From Arachnia propionica (lineage in GTDB: Bacteria; Actinomycetota; Actinomycetes; Propionibacteriales; Propionibacteriaceae): 64,000 bases of DNA. Below the pieces are notes generated by a model. The model did no database searches. It was not told the DNA's origin and saw nothing but the letters and a program-made list of their open reading frames with translations. Shown one piece after another: positions 52,791 to 62,184 of this stretch (its first letter is position 1; every line of letters begins with the position of its first letter). Both the position numbers and the translations under genes were made by a program. The DNA is taken from assembly GCF_037055325.1 (NCBI RefSeq), contig NZ_CP146373.1:1054001-1118000 (forward strand), in the 5' to 3' direction.

Positions 52791-53940
52791 CGATTTCTCC
52801 CATCAGATAACGGGCAGCATGCCGAGCACGCCGCATTGCCCCGTCGAGGTCGGTTCCACAGGCGGTGACGTGACCCACCTTGCGGCCAGGACGTACTTGC
52901 TTCCCGTAAAGATGAACTGCCAGTTCCCGGTCCCTGGCGAACACATGCCTAAGTGCCTCCGTGAGGTCCCTTTCGCTTCCCCCCAGCACATTGGTCATCA
53001 CGACCACCGGGCTGGTCATTTCCGGGCTGCCGAGCGGAAGGTCCAGGACCGCACGAATGTGGTTTGCGAACTGACTGGTCCGGGCACCCTCGATACTCCA
53101 GTGACCAGTGTTGTGGGGGCGCATGGCCAGTTCATTGACGACGATGCGACCGTCACGAGCCTGCATGAGCTCAACGGCGAGCACACCGATGACCCCCAGC
53201 TCGCCAGCGATGCGCAGCGCCAGCTCTTGCAAAGCCGTCGCTGCGGGACCAGAAAGCCCCGGCGCTGGAGTGACCGTCTCCACGCACACCCCGTCGCGCT
53301 GCGTGGTCTCAGAGACGGGATAGACCACGGCCTGGCAGCTCGAGCGAACTGCGATCACGGAGAGCTCGCGTTCGAAATCAATGAACTCCTCAGCTACGAT
53401 CACCACTTCCTCGCCTGCCGAGACGTCGGGTTTGACCTCGAAGGGGATCGCGGCCTCCGACGGCCCGTGGAGTTTCCACACGCCCTTCCCGTCATAACCT
53501 CCACGGGAGGTCTTGGCGATAATCGGCCAGCCCTGCTCCTGACCGAAGTCGATGAGTTCCCGGCGAGTCCGGCAGATCGCGAAACGCGGGCACGGCACGC
53601 CCAACCCCGACAATCGTTCCCGCATCCGAGCCTTGTCCTGGGCGTGTTCGAGCGCCTCTGGTCCGGGCTTCACCACGATCCGGCCCTCCAGAGCGCGCAG
53701 GTGCCCGGTGGGGACGTGCTCATGATCGAAGGTGATGACGTCGCACTGCCGCGCGAAAGCGATAAGCGTATCGAGGTCCGTGTAGTCGCCGACCGTGGTC
53801 AGCGGGATCACCTGCGCCGCGGAGGAGCCGGAACTCTCGGCCAACAGATGGGTTTCGATGCCCAGTGCGATGGCCGCCTGCTGCATCATCCGGGCCAGCT
53901 GCCCGCCCCCGACGATTCCGACCCGATAGCGACGATCCAC
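52783..53940 (-). CDS. purK: N5-carboxyaminoimidazole ribonucleotide synthase
   Basis: 385 residues from the GTG at 53940; an upstream ORF extension to 54318 overlaps the PH gene and is spurious. An ATP-grasp enzyme that carboxylates AIR with bicarbonate and ATP. Motifs: [44 protein letters not shown] (ATP loop), [18 protein letters not shown] and the preceding MARDG/VVNELAM metal site. Coupled to purE by overlap. Confidence 0.96.
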   Translation of the reverse strand: MDRRYRVGIVGGGQLARMMQQAAIALGIETHLLAESSGSSAAQVIPLTTVGDYTDLDTLIAFARQCDVITFDHEHVPTGHLRALEGRIVVKPGPEALEHAQDKARMRERLSGLGVPCPRFAICRTRRELIDFGQEQGWPIIAKTSRGGYDGKGVWKLHGPSEAAIPFEVKPDVSAGEEVVIVAEEFIDFERELSVIAVRSSCQAVVYPVSETTQRDGVCVETVTPAPGLSGPAATALQELALRIAGELGVIGVLAVELMQARDGRIVVNELAMRPHNTGHWSIEGARTSQFANHIRAVLDLPLGSPEMTSPVVVMTNVLGGSERDLTEALRHVFARDRELAVHLYGKQVRPGRKVGHVTACGTDLDGAMRRARHAARYLMGEIDE

Positions 53941-53954
53941 GAGGCAGCAGCCTA

Positions 53955-54449
53955 CTATTCGACCTCGGGTTCCCCGTCGAAGATCAGGTCGGCGATCACC
54001 ACATGAACCTTCTCCACGTTCGGGACGTCCTCCAGAGTGAGGGGCTTCTCCGCGGCCGTTTCGAGGATCAGGGTGCCGCAACCGAACATCCGGTCCAGTA
54101 GGGAGCTCTCGGTGTTGACATTGTTGATGCTGCGCAGCGGGAAATCGTGGCCGGTCCTGTTCAGGATTCCTTTGCGGGTGATTATCCGGCGGTTGGTGAT
54201 GGTGTAGGTGGAGGTCAGCCACAGCAACCAGGGCCTGATGACCAGCCACACGATCACGGCCACGAAGATGATGACCAGAACCCAGGTGCCCCACGGCTTG
54301 ACCTGCTCGGGGAGCCACACCAAGGAGATGGTCAGCAACGCACTGGCCAGGAACAAGATCAGGATCGCCCCTATGAGCGACTTGAGGTGGGTACGCAGGT
54401 GCAGAACCACCTGCTCGTCGGGGGCCAACATGTCCTTCCTAAGCGCCAT
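53955..54449 (-). CDS. PH (bPH2/DUF304) domain membrane protein
   Basis: 164 residues. Two membrane helices (IGAILILFLASALLTISLV and WVLVIIFVAVIVWLVIRPWL) precede a bacterial PH domain: YTITNRRIITRKGILNR, DFPLRSINNVNTESSLLDRMFGCG split, and GTLILETAAEKPLTLEDVP. Homologues occur between birA and purK in mycobacteria (Rv3278c), exactly as here. Role unknown. Confidence 0.88.
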   Translation of the reverse strand: MALRKDMLAPDEQVVLHLRTHLKSLIGAILILFLASALLTISLVWLPEQVKPWGTWVLVIIFVAVIVWLVIRPWLLWLTSTYTITNRRIITRKGILNRTGHDFPLRSINNVNTESSLLDRMFGCGTLILETAAEKPLTLEDVPNVEKVHVVIADLIFDGEPEVE

Positions 54450-54467
54450 GGAACAAGTCTCTCACGT

Positions 54468-55214
54468 TCACTGGGCAAGCCGGGCATGGATGACGTCGCC
54501 AACCGCGAAGGTTTCAATCCCGGATGCGGTCGCCACCTGGAGCCGCCCGTGCTCGTCCACCCCGTACCCGGTTCCCTCCACAATTCGTCGCTCATCGACG
54601 ACAATCCGCAGCGGGGTCCCGATGGATGCACAACGTCGCTGGTACTCGTCACGAACCTCTCCCGTTTCCTGCCAGTGCTCGTAGAGCGGCTGAAAGCACT
54701 CCAGGACCGACCCCAAGAGCCGCCTCGGGTCCTCGCACAGTCCAGCGATCCTCAAGGATGTGGCGGTCGGGATCGGCAGTTGTTCCTCGCTGATCGAGAC
54801 ATTGATGCCAATACCGACCACGGCGCGGTCCCCGTCAGGGTGCTCGACGAGCTTGTTGAGGATCCCGCATACCTTGCGCCCGTCGATGAGCACATCGTTG
54901 GGCCACTTGAGCTGAACCCGTCCCGTCTCGGGGGCCAGGCCATCGATGGCCTCATGCACGGCAATGCCTGCCAACAGCGACAACCACCCCCAGTGAGGCC
55001 GTTCCTGTCTCGGCTCGAGCAGCATGGAGAAAGCCAGCGAGGTGCCCGGGGGAGCCACCCACGCACGGTCCATGCGTCCACGACCGGCCCGCTGCTCCAG
55101 GGTCGCTACGACGAACCCCTCCGCCCCACCTCTCTGAGCCTCTTTAGCCACGTCGGAATTGGTTGATCCAGTGTGATCCAGCCAATGCACCTCACGCCAC
55201 ATGTTCACGGACAT
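54468..55214 (-). CDS. birA: Biotin-protein ligase (no DNA-binding domain)
   Basis: 248 residues from the ATG at 55214. Catalytic BPL/LplA fold: LDHTGSTNSDV, the biotinyl-AMP loop TLEQRAGRGRMDRAW, LAFSMLL, VQLKWPNDVLIDGRKVCGIL, and VVGIGINV. A C-terminal SH3-like domain follows (about 205-245). The winged helix of E. coli BirA is absent, so it is a plain ligase and not a repressor. Its main substrate is probably the carboxyl-carrier domain of the acyl-CoA carboxylase alpha chain encoded at the right end of the window. Confidence 0.95.
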   Translation of the reverse strand: MSVNMWREVHWLDHTGSTNSDVAKEAQRGGAEGFVVATLEQRAGRGRMDRAWVAPPGTSLAFSMLLEPRQERPHWGWLSLLAGIAVHEAIDGLAPETGRVQLKWPNDVLIDGRKVCGILNKLVEHPDGDRAVVGIGINVSISEEQLPIPTATSLRIAGLCEDPRRLLGSVLECFQPLYEHWQETGEVRDEYQRRCASIGTPLRIVVDERRIVEGTGYGVDEHGRLQVATASGIETFAVGDVIHARLAQ

Positions 55215-55608
55215 GGCCGTCACCTTAGAGCCTGCGTGACCGAGACGCGATGGCACCGTCACCCCCACTGCAGTCGATCAGCAGAACCTCGACCCCGCGC
55301 GGAGAAAGGACGCCATCACAGCAGGAAGCATCGCACTAAATCCAGATGGAAGGCATCATGTCCAGGGCCAGAAACGAGGACTGCAAGGTCTTCGACGGCG
55401 TGCGAGCGAGTCGGCCGGAAATCGATCTGCTCCGTTTGGGTAGAAGCGAAGATCCGCCGCTCGGAGCCGCATTCGCCATGGCATTCCCGGGAAGCCCGGA
55501 GGGAGCCGGCGTTTACCGCTGCTGATAGCTGTACCCGGAACGACCCCACCGAAGACTAGCCTGCTGCCCGACGGCGTCGTCTGGACGCCGGGAGAAGGAG
55601 ACGACAGC
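55215..55608. other. Intergenic region birA / lipoprotein
   Basis: 394 nt, divergent between birA and the lipoprotein gene. One plus-strand frame from ATG 55358 to 55525 (55 residues, starting MSRARNEDCKVFDG, with GGAAGG before it) is possible but matches nothing I know. The stretch 55562-55606 just before the lipoprotein gene includes GGAGAAGGAGACGACAGC, a good ribosome site. No clear promoter. Confidence 0.45.
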
Positions 55609-55950
55609 ATGAATTCTCGACTGCTCAAGGGGTCAGTGGCCGTTCTGGCCGCAGCCGCCATCGCGTTGGGTGCGACCAGTTGCAGTGGAGGGAAACCGAG
55701 CAAGGACGCCGTCAAGGCAGGAGTGGCCAAGTCTTACAAGGACAACGGTGGTGGCGTCACCGACGACAGCCTGATCAACAGCTACGCCGGTTGCATAGTG
55801 GATGAAACCTACGACGGCCTGAACGATTCCGCCCTCCAGAAACTCGCCGACGGCAAGATCGACCTGAACGGCAAAGGCACCACGGAGGGTTTTGAAAGTG
55901 TGTACAAGGCGCGCGAGAAGTGTTCCACTAACTTGACCAAGGAGAAGTGA
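55609..55950 (+). CDS. Small lipoprotein
   Basis: 113 residues. Signal peptide MNSRLLKGSVAVLAAAAIAL followed by the lipobox GATSC (Cys25), so it should be lipid-modified and surface-exposed. The mature part is about 88 residues, Lys/Asp/Gly-rich, with two further Cys (C58 and C106 region, in YAGCIVDET and REKCSTN) that may form a disulfide. No family recognised. Followed by a candidate terminator, so transcribed alone. Confidence 0.8.
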   Translation: MNSRLLKGSVAVLAAAAIALGATSCSGGKPSKDAVKAGVAKSYKDNGGGVTDDSLINSYAGCIVDETYDGLNDSALQKLADGKIDLNGKGTTEGFESVYKAREKCSTNLTKEK

Positions 55951-55962
55951 TTCCCGACCGCT

Positions 55963-55992
55963 ACGGGCTGGCCGGTCAGTTGGTCAGCCCGT
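55963..55992 (+). terminator. Terminator after the lipoprotein gene
   Basis: ACGGGCTGGCC (55963-55973) and GGTCAGCCCGT (55982-55992) pair over 11 bp with one G-U around 8 nt, 12 nt after the stop. No T run. Confidence 0.6.
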
Positions 55993-56099
55993 GCGGCTGA
56001 TTGATCGGCCTCCTGACCCTGCATCGCTGCTGACTCATGAACAGGTGACCACAGCCAGCCCCGCGGTACCCGTTTCGCCCGGACGCTAAGGTTCCATGC

Positions 56100-57674
56100 A
56101 TGGACATCGACATCCACACCACTGCCGGCAAGCTGGCGGATCTGGGACGTCGCATCGATGCGGCGGTCCATGCTGGTTCCGCCACCGCCGTCGAGAAACA
56201 GCACGCCAAGGGCAAGATGACAGCTCGTGAGAGAGTGCTGACGCTCCTGGATGAGGGCAGCTTCGCGGAGCTGGACGAGTTCGCCCGGCACCGCTCCAAG
56301 AACTTCGGGATGGATGCCCGCCGCCCCTACGGGGACGGTGTGATCACCGGTACCGGCGCAATCCATGGCCGCCCCGTCTGCGTTTTCAGCCAGGACGTGA
56401 CGATCTTCGGCGGCGCGTTGGGCGAGGTCTATGGCGAGAAGATCGTCAAGATCATCGACTTCGCTCTGAAGACCGGATGCCCTCTGATCGGAATCAACGA
56501 GGGTGGCGGTGCACGCATCCAGGAGGGAGTGGTTTCCCTGGCTCTGTACGGAGAAATCTTCCGCCGCAACACCCGGGCCTCCGGAGTGATCCCGCAGATC
56601 TCGCTGATCATGGGAGCGGCCGCGGGAGGTCACGTCTACTCCCCTGCCCTGACGGATTTCGTGGTGATGGTGGACAAGACATCGCAGATGTTCATCACCG
56701 GCCCCGAGGTGATCAAAACCGTCACAGGCGAGGACGTGTCCATGGAGGAACTGGGCGGTGGCCGCACCCACTCCAGTAAGTCGGGGAACTCGCACTACCT
56801 GGCTGCGGACGAAAACGACGCTCTGGAGTACGTTCGCGACCTGATCAGCTACCTGCCGCAGAACAACCTGGAGGATCCACCCGTCTACGACGATGCCGAG
56901 GTGGATCTGACCATCACTGACCACGACCGACAACTCGACCAGCTCATACCGGACTCCGCGAACCAGCCCTATGACATGCGCGAGATCATCCACAACGTGC
57001 TGGACGACGAGGAATTCCTCGAGGTCATGGAGCTGTTCGCGGGCAACGTCATCACGGGGTTCGGAAGGATTGAGGGCCGCCCCATCGGAATCGTCGCCAG
57101 TCAACCGACCGTGTTCGCTGGTTGTCTGGACATCGACGCCTCCGAAAAGGCCGCACGTTTTGTCCGGACCTGCGACGCTTTCAACATCCCGGTGTTGACC
57201 TTCGTCGACGTCCCCGGTTTCCTTCCGGGGGTGGATCAGGAGCACCAGGGAATCATCCGGCGTGGGGCGAAGCTAATCTTCGCCTACGCCGAGGCAACAG
57301 TGCCCACCATCACGGTCATCACCCGCAAGGCTTACGGTGGCGCCTACATCGTGATGGGTTCGAAGCATCTCGGTGCAGATGTGAATTTCGCATGGCCAAC
57401 GGCACAGATCGCGGTGATGGGCGCGCAGGGCGCAGTCAACATCCTCCACCGCAAGACCCTGGCGGAGGCCACGGATCCCGACCGGCACCGCCAAGAGTTG
57501 ATCGCCGAGTACGATCAGGAACTCGCAAACCCGTACGTCGCGGCGGAGCGGGGCTACATCGACCAGGTGATCTACCCACACGAGACACGGGCCCAGATCA
57601 TCCGGGTGCTGCGGCTGCTGCGCACGAAACGCGAACAACTGCCACCCAAGAAGCACGGGAACATTCCGCTGTGA
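56100..57674 (+). CDS. pccB: Acyl-CoA carboxylase beta chain (propionyl-CoA carboxylase type)
   Basis: 524 residues, the carboxyltransferase subunit. It moves the carboxyl group from biotin to propionyl-CoA (and possibly acetyl-CoA), giving methylmalonyl-CoA. Motifs: [20 protein letters not shown]; the N-domain oxyanion region [18 protein letters not shown] and [17 protein letters not shown]; the C-domain [18 protein letters not shown] and [18 protein letters not shown]. It corresponds to AccD5 in mycobacteria, with the same neighbours accE and maf. The ATG at 56100 is preferred over an out-of-frame ATG 4 nt earlier. Confidence 0.95.
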   Translation: MDIDIHTTAGKLADLGRRIDAAVHAGSATAVEKQHAKGKMTARERVLTLLDEGSFAELDEFARHRSKNFGMDARRPYGDGVITGTGAIHGRPVCVFSQDVTIFGGALGEVYGEKIVKIIDFALKTGCPLIGINEGGGARIQEGVVSLALYGEIFRRNTRASGVIPQISLIMGAAAGGHVYSPALTDFVVMVDKTSQMFITGPEVIKTVTGEDVSMEELGGGRTHSSKSGNSHYLAADENDALEYVRDLISYLPQNNLEDPPVYDDAEVDLTITDHDRQLDQLIPDSANQPYDMREIIHNVLDDEEFLEVMELFAGNVITGFGRIEGRPIGIVASQPTVFAGCLDIDASEKAARFVRTCDAFNIPVLTFVDVPGFLPGVDQEHQGIIRRGAKLIFAYAEATVPTITVITRKAYGGAYIVMGSKHLGADVNFAWPTAQIAVMGAQGAVNILHRKTLAEATDPDRHRQELIAEYDQELANPYVAAERGYIDQVIYPHETRAQIIRVLRLLRTKREQLPPKKHGNIPL

Positions 57675-57883
57675 CCGGGCGCTACGACATCCGGGCAAGC
57701 GGGGCGACGGAAGAAGAGATCGCCGCTCTGGTGGTGGTACTCAGGGCCCACGACATGGCCGACGACAAACTCAAGGCGGCCGATGACCGTCCACTCGCGG
57801 GAGGCTGGAAATCCTACTACCGGACCGTGCGCCAGCAGCTCGTCTACGGACGCGACGCCTGGCGCACCTACATCAGGTTCTGA
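57671..57883 (+). CDS. accE: Acyl-CoA carboxylase epsilon subunit
   Basis: 70 residues from a GTG at 57671 that overlaps the pccB stop (GTGA). The N-terminus [20 protein letters not shown] is typical of the actinobacterial epsilon subunit, which bridges and activates the alpha and beta chains. The C-terminus [20 protein letters not shown] is Trp- and Arg-rich. Ends 2 nt before maf, so pccB-accE-maf is one transcript. Confidence 0.9.
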   Translation: MTGRYDIRASGATEEEIAALVVVLRAHDMADDKLKAADDRPLAGGWKSYYRTVRQQLVYGRDAWRTYIRF

Positions 57884-57885
57884 CG

Positions 57886-58494
57886 ATGCGTTTCATACTC
57901 GCTTCCAAGTCCCCCTCCCGGTTGGAACTGTTGCGTCGAGCCGGGTTGGATCCCGAGGTCCACACCAGCGACGTGGATGAATCACTGGTGACCGATTCTC
58001 AACCCGTACGACTCGCACTTCGGCTGGCAGCCGCGAAGGGGGAATCGGTGGCCGAGCGGGTCGCGGGCGATGCCATCTTCGTCGCCTGTGATTCCGTGCT
58101 GGAGTTCGAGGGACGCGCCCATGGAAAACCTCGTAGCGTCGAGGCCGCGACCGCGCAGTGGCGGCGGATGCGCGGCCGCCAAGGCGTACTGCACACGGGA
58201 CATTTCGTGCTGGTTCGCCGTAACAACGAGGCCCGACAGGCATTGCGTACCGCGAGCACAGTGGTGAAGTTCGCCGATGTTACGGATGAGGAGATCACCG
58301 CCTACGTAGCGCGCGGCGAACCCCGCTGGGTAGCTGGCGCCTTCACCATTGACGGGCTGGGTGGCGCATTCGTCACAGGTATCGAGGGAGATCCACACAA
58401 TGTGGTCGGCCTGTCCCTCCCCCTGCTGAGGCAAATCCTGCTCGACCTGGGCGTCACCTGGCCGAGTTTGTGGCGTGGCGGCACCGAAACCTGA
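57886..58494 (+). CDS. maf: Maf nucleotide pyrophosphatase
   Basis: 202 residues. It hydrolyses dTTP/UTP and modified nucleotides. Motifs: FILASKSPSRLELLRRAG at the N-terminus, HTSDVDES, the substrate site VACDSVLEFEGRAHGKP (usually ADT.V, here ACDSV), and FTIDGLGGAFVTGIEGDPHNVVGL. Complete. The pccB-accE-maf order is conserved in mycobacteria. Confidence 0.93.
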   Translation: MRFILASKSPSRLELLRRAGLDPEVHTSDVDESLVTDSQPVRLALRLAAAKGESVAERVAGDAIFVACDSVLEFEGRAHGKPRSVEAATAQWRRMRGRQGVLHTGHFVLVRRNNEARQALRTASTVVKFADVTDEEITAYVARGEPRWVAGAFTIDGLGGAFVTGIEGDPHNVVGLSLPLLRQILLDLGVTWPSLWRGGTET

Positions 58495-58496
58495 TC

Positions 58497-59177
58497 TCAC
58501 GCCTGCTCGAGTTGCTCCATCCTCACCCGGGTGACCCGGCTCCAGTCATCGAAAGCGCAGTGCACACGCGTCCCGTTCGGATAGGTCAAAACGATGCCGC
58601 CGTCGTTGGTCCGTGCTGGCCTGAGGCCTCGTTGAGCACCGAAGTTACCGATTGTCTGACGATGGTTCCTCGAGTACTCGAGGCAGGCCGACATCATTCG
58701 CGGCAGCGTCTCCGGCGTGGGGGCAGGCAGTTCGAGATTGAAAATGGCGAGATAGGCAACACCACTGCCGTACGGGGCGGCATACATGGCTGGTGCCCCC
58801 GACAGCCGTGCGGCAAGGAAGGCGACGGCTGATCCCGGCCTCATGCCGTAGTCCGTAACTCCTTCCAGGGAGAAGGATTCCACGGCGAACTCCGGGATAC
58901 CGGCTTCACGTCCCTTTGCACACCCCGGCAGGATCGCTGACACCGCGGGGTGTGAGGCACCGTATCCAGGGTTCGCCCAGGACCACATCCATGTGTTCGA
59001 AATTTCGGAGGAGGTCCCGATCATCGCGATGTCATAAGGCCGCTCCCCCAACCAGAGTCTGCACTGGTCCAGGTCGGCCTCCCACTCAGTTTCGCCGGCT
59101 TCGTCGTGCAGGGCCTGCTGCCCTTCCACAGCCAACAGGGCGAAGTCGGTCAGAGCATCAGCGAGAGTCACGGCCAT
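58497..59177 (-). CDS. DUF6882-like protein
   Basis: 226 residues from the ATG at 59177; a start at 59195 adds six. Cytoplasmic, acidic, and aromatic-rich. The pattern ISNTWMWSWANPGYGASHPAV followed by ESFSLEGVTDYGMRPGSAVAFLAARL and LARTND-like end resembles the DUF6882 family of actinobacteria (the WxWxWAN motif). Function unknown. Convergent with maf with only 2 nt between stops, and divergent from the coiled-coil genes. Confidence 0.6.
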   Translation of the reverse strand: MAVTLADALTDFALLAVEGQQALHDEAGETEWEADLDQCRLWLGERPYDIAMIGTSSEISNTWMWSWANPGYGASHPAVSAILPGCAKGREAGIPEFAVESFSLEGVTDYGMRPGSAVAFLAARLSGAPAMYAAPYGSGVAYLAIFNLELPAPTPETLPRMMSACLEYSRNHRQTIGNFGAQRGLRPARTNDGGIVLTYPNGTRVHCAFDDWSRVTRVRMEQLEQA

Positions 59178-59280
59178 GGGGCAATGCTTCCACATTTTCG
59201 GCCCGGTTCTCGAGGGATAACGAGCCCCTCCCCGAATCGAGACGATTTATTCTTAAATCTCCCTGAAGTGTTATCACCGG

Positions 59281-60735
59281 TTGACCAGTCCCGACGGGGA
59301 CTTGAAGGACGGCTTGGCCGAGCAGCAGAATTGGGGCATGTCGTTGCCTGCCCGTTCCCCCCTGACAGACGTCGGGGCGAAGGCTGCCAGGATTCTGGAC
59401 CAAGCCCAGGCGATGGCCGATCAATTGAGAGCCGAAACCCGAGCAGAGGTCTTGGAGATCCTGCGCCGCCACGAGGCGGAACGCACAGCCGCCGAGGACC
59501 TCGCGGCAGCAAATGCACAGGCCAGACAGGAACTGGCCGGCACCCGAGATCAGGCACGTCAGCGGATGGCCGATGCAGACGAGGAAGCGCGTTCCACCAT
59601 GCGCGACGCCTCTTCCCGGGCCGCTCGCCTAGTAGCCGGAGCGGAGCAAACCTGCGACCAGTTGCGCGCCGATGCCACCGCGGAGGCGAAACGAATAATC
59701 CAACGCAGCCGCGACGAGGCGGAGCAGATCCTGGCAGAGGCCCGAAAAGCAGCCGAGGAGGTCACGAGGCAGCAACACGCCGAGCACGAGAAGCTGCGAG
59801 CCACATGGACCGAACAACAACAGGCATGCGAGAAGGACATCGCCGCACGCAGAGCGGAGGCGGAGGCAGAAACAAGAAGCTTCCTGACATCAGCCCGCAC
59901 GGAGGCCCGGGAGATCGTCGAGAAAGCCCACAAGGATGCGGAGCGGATCAGGGAGTCGACCACCGAATGGCGTGAGGAATACGTCGCCGCGGCTGAAGCA
60001 ACGGTGGCCACAGCCGAGAAACAGCGTGACGACTTGCTCGCCTCGGCCCAGAAGGAATCCCAGCAGTTACTCAAGGAAGCTTCCTCACAGCTGAGCTGGA
60101 CCAAACAGACCGTGGCCGATCTGCGCAGCAGCGTCGAGGCCGAGGTGGAGGCGAAACGGGCCGAGGCCGCAGAAGAGCTTGAACTCTGGAAACAGAGCCA
60201 GAAAGACGATCTCGACGCCTTCATCGTCTCCCGTCGCCACGAGCTGGCGGTGGCAGAAGCCGCCACCATCGCTGCGGTTCGAGAAGCGAACGAAAGGGTC
60301 GGAAGCCTACTCTCCGCAGCCCAGGAGGAAGCCGAACGAACTCGTCGTACCGCCGAGCAGGAGGCCGAGAACCGTCGCCGCATCGCCGCCGAGGAGTCAC
60401 GGGAACTGGTCGAACGAGCCAACCGGATTCTTTCCGTTGCCAAGGATGAGGCCCAAACGCTGCGGGAACAGACGATGACCGAGCTAGAGCAACTCCACTC
60501 GGAGCACTACACGAAACTACGAACCGACCGCGAGACCGCCAAACGCGAACTCGAACAGGCCCGCGCAGAAGCGGAGCACGCCCGCGCAGACGCACGTCGC
60601 AGGCTGCGGGATGCACGCGAAGAGGTCAAAGCGCTCTCCAAACAACGCGACGACATCACAACCCAGTTGAGTAAACTGTCCGGGGTCATTGAGGCTTTGG
60701 CCGCACCCGGCGAGAACGAATTAGGAGACCGATGA
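59281..60735 (+). CDS. Long coiled-coil protein, Scy-like polar scaffold
   Basis: 484 residues from a TTG at 59281, or 465 from the ATG at 59338, which follows a GGGG tract. From about residue 35 to 470 it is almost pure coiled coil, rich in Ala, Glu, Arg and Gln, with repeats of about ten residues such as AQAMADQLRAETRAEV and RRIIQRSRDEAEQI-type units. The end REEVKALSKQRDDITTQLSK matches the C-terminal pattern of FilP/Scy proteins. In Streptomyces scy lies directly upstream of filP, and Scy assembles the tip-organising centre with DivIVA. The next gene is FilP-like and overlaps by 4 nt, so I infer a short Scy counterpart. Streptomyces Scy is more than twice as long, so the identity is tentative. 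Confidence 0.65.
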   Translation: MTSPDGDLKDGLAEQQNWGMSLPARSPLTDVGAKAARILDQAQAMADQLRAETRAEVLEILRRHEAERTAAEDLAAANAQARQELAGTRDQARQRMADADEEARSTMRDASSRAARLVAGAEQTCDQLRADATAEAKRIIQRSRDEAEQILAEARKAAEEVTRQQHAEHEKLRATWTEQQQACEKDIAARRAEAEAETRSFLTSARTEAREIVEKAHKDAERIRESTTEWREEYVAAAEATVATAEKQRDDLLASAQKESQQLLKEASSQLSWTKQTVADLRSSVEAEVEAKRAEAAEELELWKQSQKDDLDAFIVSRRHELAVAEAATIAAVREANERVGSLLSAAQEEAERTRRTAEQEAENRRRIAAEESRELVERANRILSVAKDEAQTLREQTMTELEQLHSEHYTKLRTDRETAKRELEQARAEAEHARADARRRLRDAREEVKALSKQRDDITTQLSKLSGVIEALAAPGENELGDR

Positions 60736-61766
60736 CCGACGAAACATTCGCAACGGTGCGCCGAGGCTACGATCCAGCCCAAGTGGATTCCGTTTTGCGT
60801 CGAATGCGACAAACGCATGCCGCAGCTCTACAAGAGGCCGCCACGCAGACAGTTGAGATAAACAAACTCAATCAGGCGCTCGAGGCTTCCCAGGGTCGTG
60901 TCACAGGGCTGCAGCAGCAGGTGAGCGAACTCCAGGAACAGATGAGCCAGGCCCAGACACACAGTTCGAACGGCCAAGGAACCGACTTCGCGTCCCTCGG
61001 GGAACGGATCGTCCAGATGCTCAACCTCGCTCAGGAAGAAGCTGATGACATCCGGCTGCGGGCCCAGGAGGACGCGGAAGCGATGGAGATTCAGGTTGCG
61101 CACGAGGTGGAACATGCCCGCGCCGCCGCAGATGGTTATGCCGCCGAAACTCGCACCAAAGCCGAAGCCGATGCGGCCCGAATCATCGAGCAGGCCAACC
61201 GCGAGGCCGACGAGCTGCTGGATCACGCCGATCGTGAGGCCTCCGCACGTCGCCGCGAGGCCGAGGCCGTCTTCGAGCAGCAACGCGCCGCAGCCGGCGC
61301 CGCTGCAGCCGAGTTTGAGGCGACGCTCGCAGAACGCCGCGAACGCGCAACCGCCGAGTTCGCCACCCAGATGGCCAACCACGAGCGCGCCCTCGCGGTG
61401 GCCAACGACAAGCTGACGGAGGCCCAGACCGAAGCGGCCCGCGTCCTTGAGGAGGCCCACGCCTCCGCGGAGGAGGAACGGGAACGTGCCGCATCCGAAG
61501 CGAAGTCGCGCCTGGAGAACGCGCGGATCGCCGCTGAAAGGGTCAAGCGCGAGTCGGAGCGTGAGTTGAGCGCCCTGGCCGCCCGCCGCGACTCCATCAC
61601 CGAACAGCTTGCGAATGTCCGTCAGATGCTGTCCACTCTGGGAGGCAGCGCCCTGTCAATGAACCTGGCGCCCGCCGCCAGCCCAACCAGCCCGGGCGAT
61701 GTGGCTGTCGAAGAAGCCATCACGAAGAAGAACAGCTCGTCCAAGACGAGCGCCAAGACCAGATGA
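60732..61766 (+). CDS. filP: FilP/DivIVA-like coiled-coil cytoskeletal protein
   Basis: 344 residues overlapping the previous stop (ATGA). The N-terminus FATVRRGYDPAQVDSVLRRM is the DivIVA-type membrane-curvature motif. A gap follows (about 80-90, SSNGQG), then a long rod of alternating 'AEADAARIIEQANREADELL'-like repeats to about 305. The rod end ERELSALAARRDSITEQLAN matches what I recall of Streptomyces FilP/AbpS. FilP forms intermediate-filament-like networks that stiffen the hyphal tip and bind DivIVA. A Ser/Lys-rich tail ends the protein. The family call is good; the in vivo role is inference. Confidence 0.8.
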   Translation: MTDETFATVRRGYDPAQVDSVLRRMRQTHAAALQEAATQTVEINKLNQALEASQGRVTGLQQQVSELQEQMSQAQTHSSNGQGTDFASLGERIVQMLNLAQEEADDIRLRAQEDAEAMEIQVAHEVEHARAAADGYAAETRTKAEADAARIIEQANREADELLDHADREASARRREAEAVFEQQRAAAGAAAAEFEATLAERRERATAEFATQMANHERALAVANDKLTEAQTEAARVLEEAHASAEEERERAASEAKSRLENARIAAERVKRESERELSALAARRDSITEQLANVRQMLSTLGGSALSMNLAPAASPTSPGDVAVEEAITKKNSSSKTSAKTR

Positions 61767-61776
61767 TTCGGATCCG

Positions 61777-62184
61777 TCACTGTTCGCGATCGGTGCGCAG
61801 CGAAAGTGCCGAGAGCTCAGCGGTGACGGTGAAGGCTCCCTGCCACTGACCGCGCCGGAACAACAACGAGTCCTGCCCGTCAGCCGTGATCTCAAATCCG
61901 GCTGCGGGCAGATTTCGTCTCAACCAGGCAGCGAGTTCTGCCCCACCGGGAGACGTGATGGTCACGGTGACATTGGATTCCAGATCGATGCGGTCGCGAA
62001 TCACCACCCCGGAGGGAAGCCAGAGGTCGGTCGGGCCGTTGCTGAACCCGAGTTGGGTCAAGGTGGCACCATCAGCTGGGGCGCTGGCGCTCCAGCTGAC
62101 CTCCGGAGTGGCCGGCTGCGGCGGCGGGGTGGTGCAGCCCGCGAGTGCCAGGAATGCCAGCACTCCCGTAGCCGTTCTTCTCAT
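61777..62184 (-). CDS. Small lipoprotein
   Basis: 135 residues from the ATG at 62184, overlapping the NUDIX stop by 4 nt (ATGA); the longer ORF is spurious. Signal peptide MRRTATGVLAFLALAGC with lipobox LAGC. A Pro-rich spacer follows, then a beta-rich domain (GFSNGPTDLWLPSGVVIRDR, NVTVTITSPGGAELAAWLRR). No family recognised. Its coupling to a NUDIX gene may be only operon layout. Confidence 0.75.
   Translation of the reverse strand: MRRTATGVLAFLALAGCTTPPPQPATPEVSWSASAPADGATLTQLGFSNGPTDLWLPSGVVIRDRIDLESNVTVTITSPGGAELAAWLRRNLPAAGFEITADGQDSLLFRRGQWQGAFTVTAELSALSLRTDREQ

Noticed and set aside
52319-54318. N-terminal extension of purK to 54318
   Set aside because: The extension lies antisense-frame within the PH-domain gene and has shadow composition; the GTG at 53940 begins the conserved region.
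55358-55525. 55-residue ORF between birA and the lipoprotein gene
   Set aside because: Has a passable ribosome site but no recognisable features; noted in the intergenic entry instead of called as a gene.
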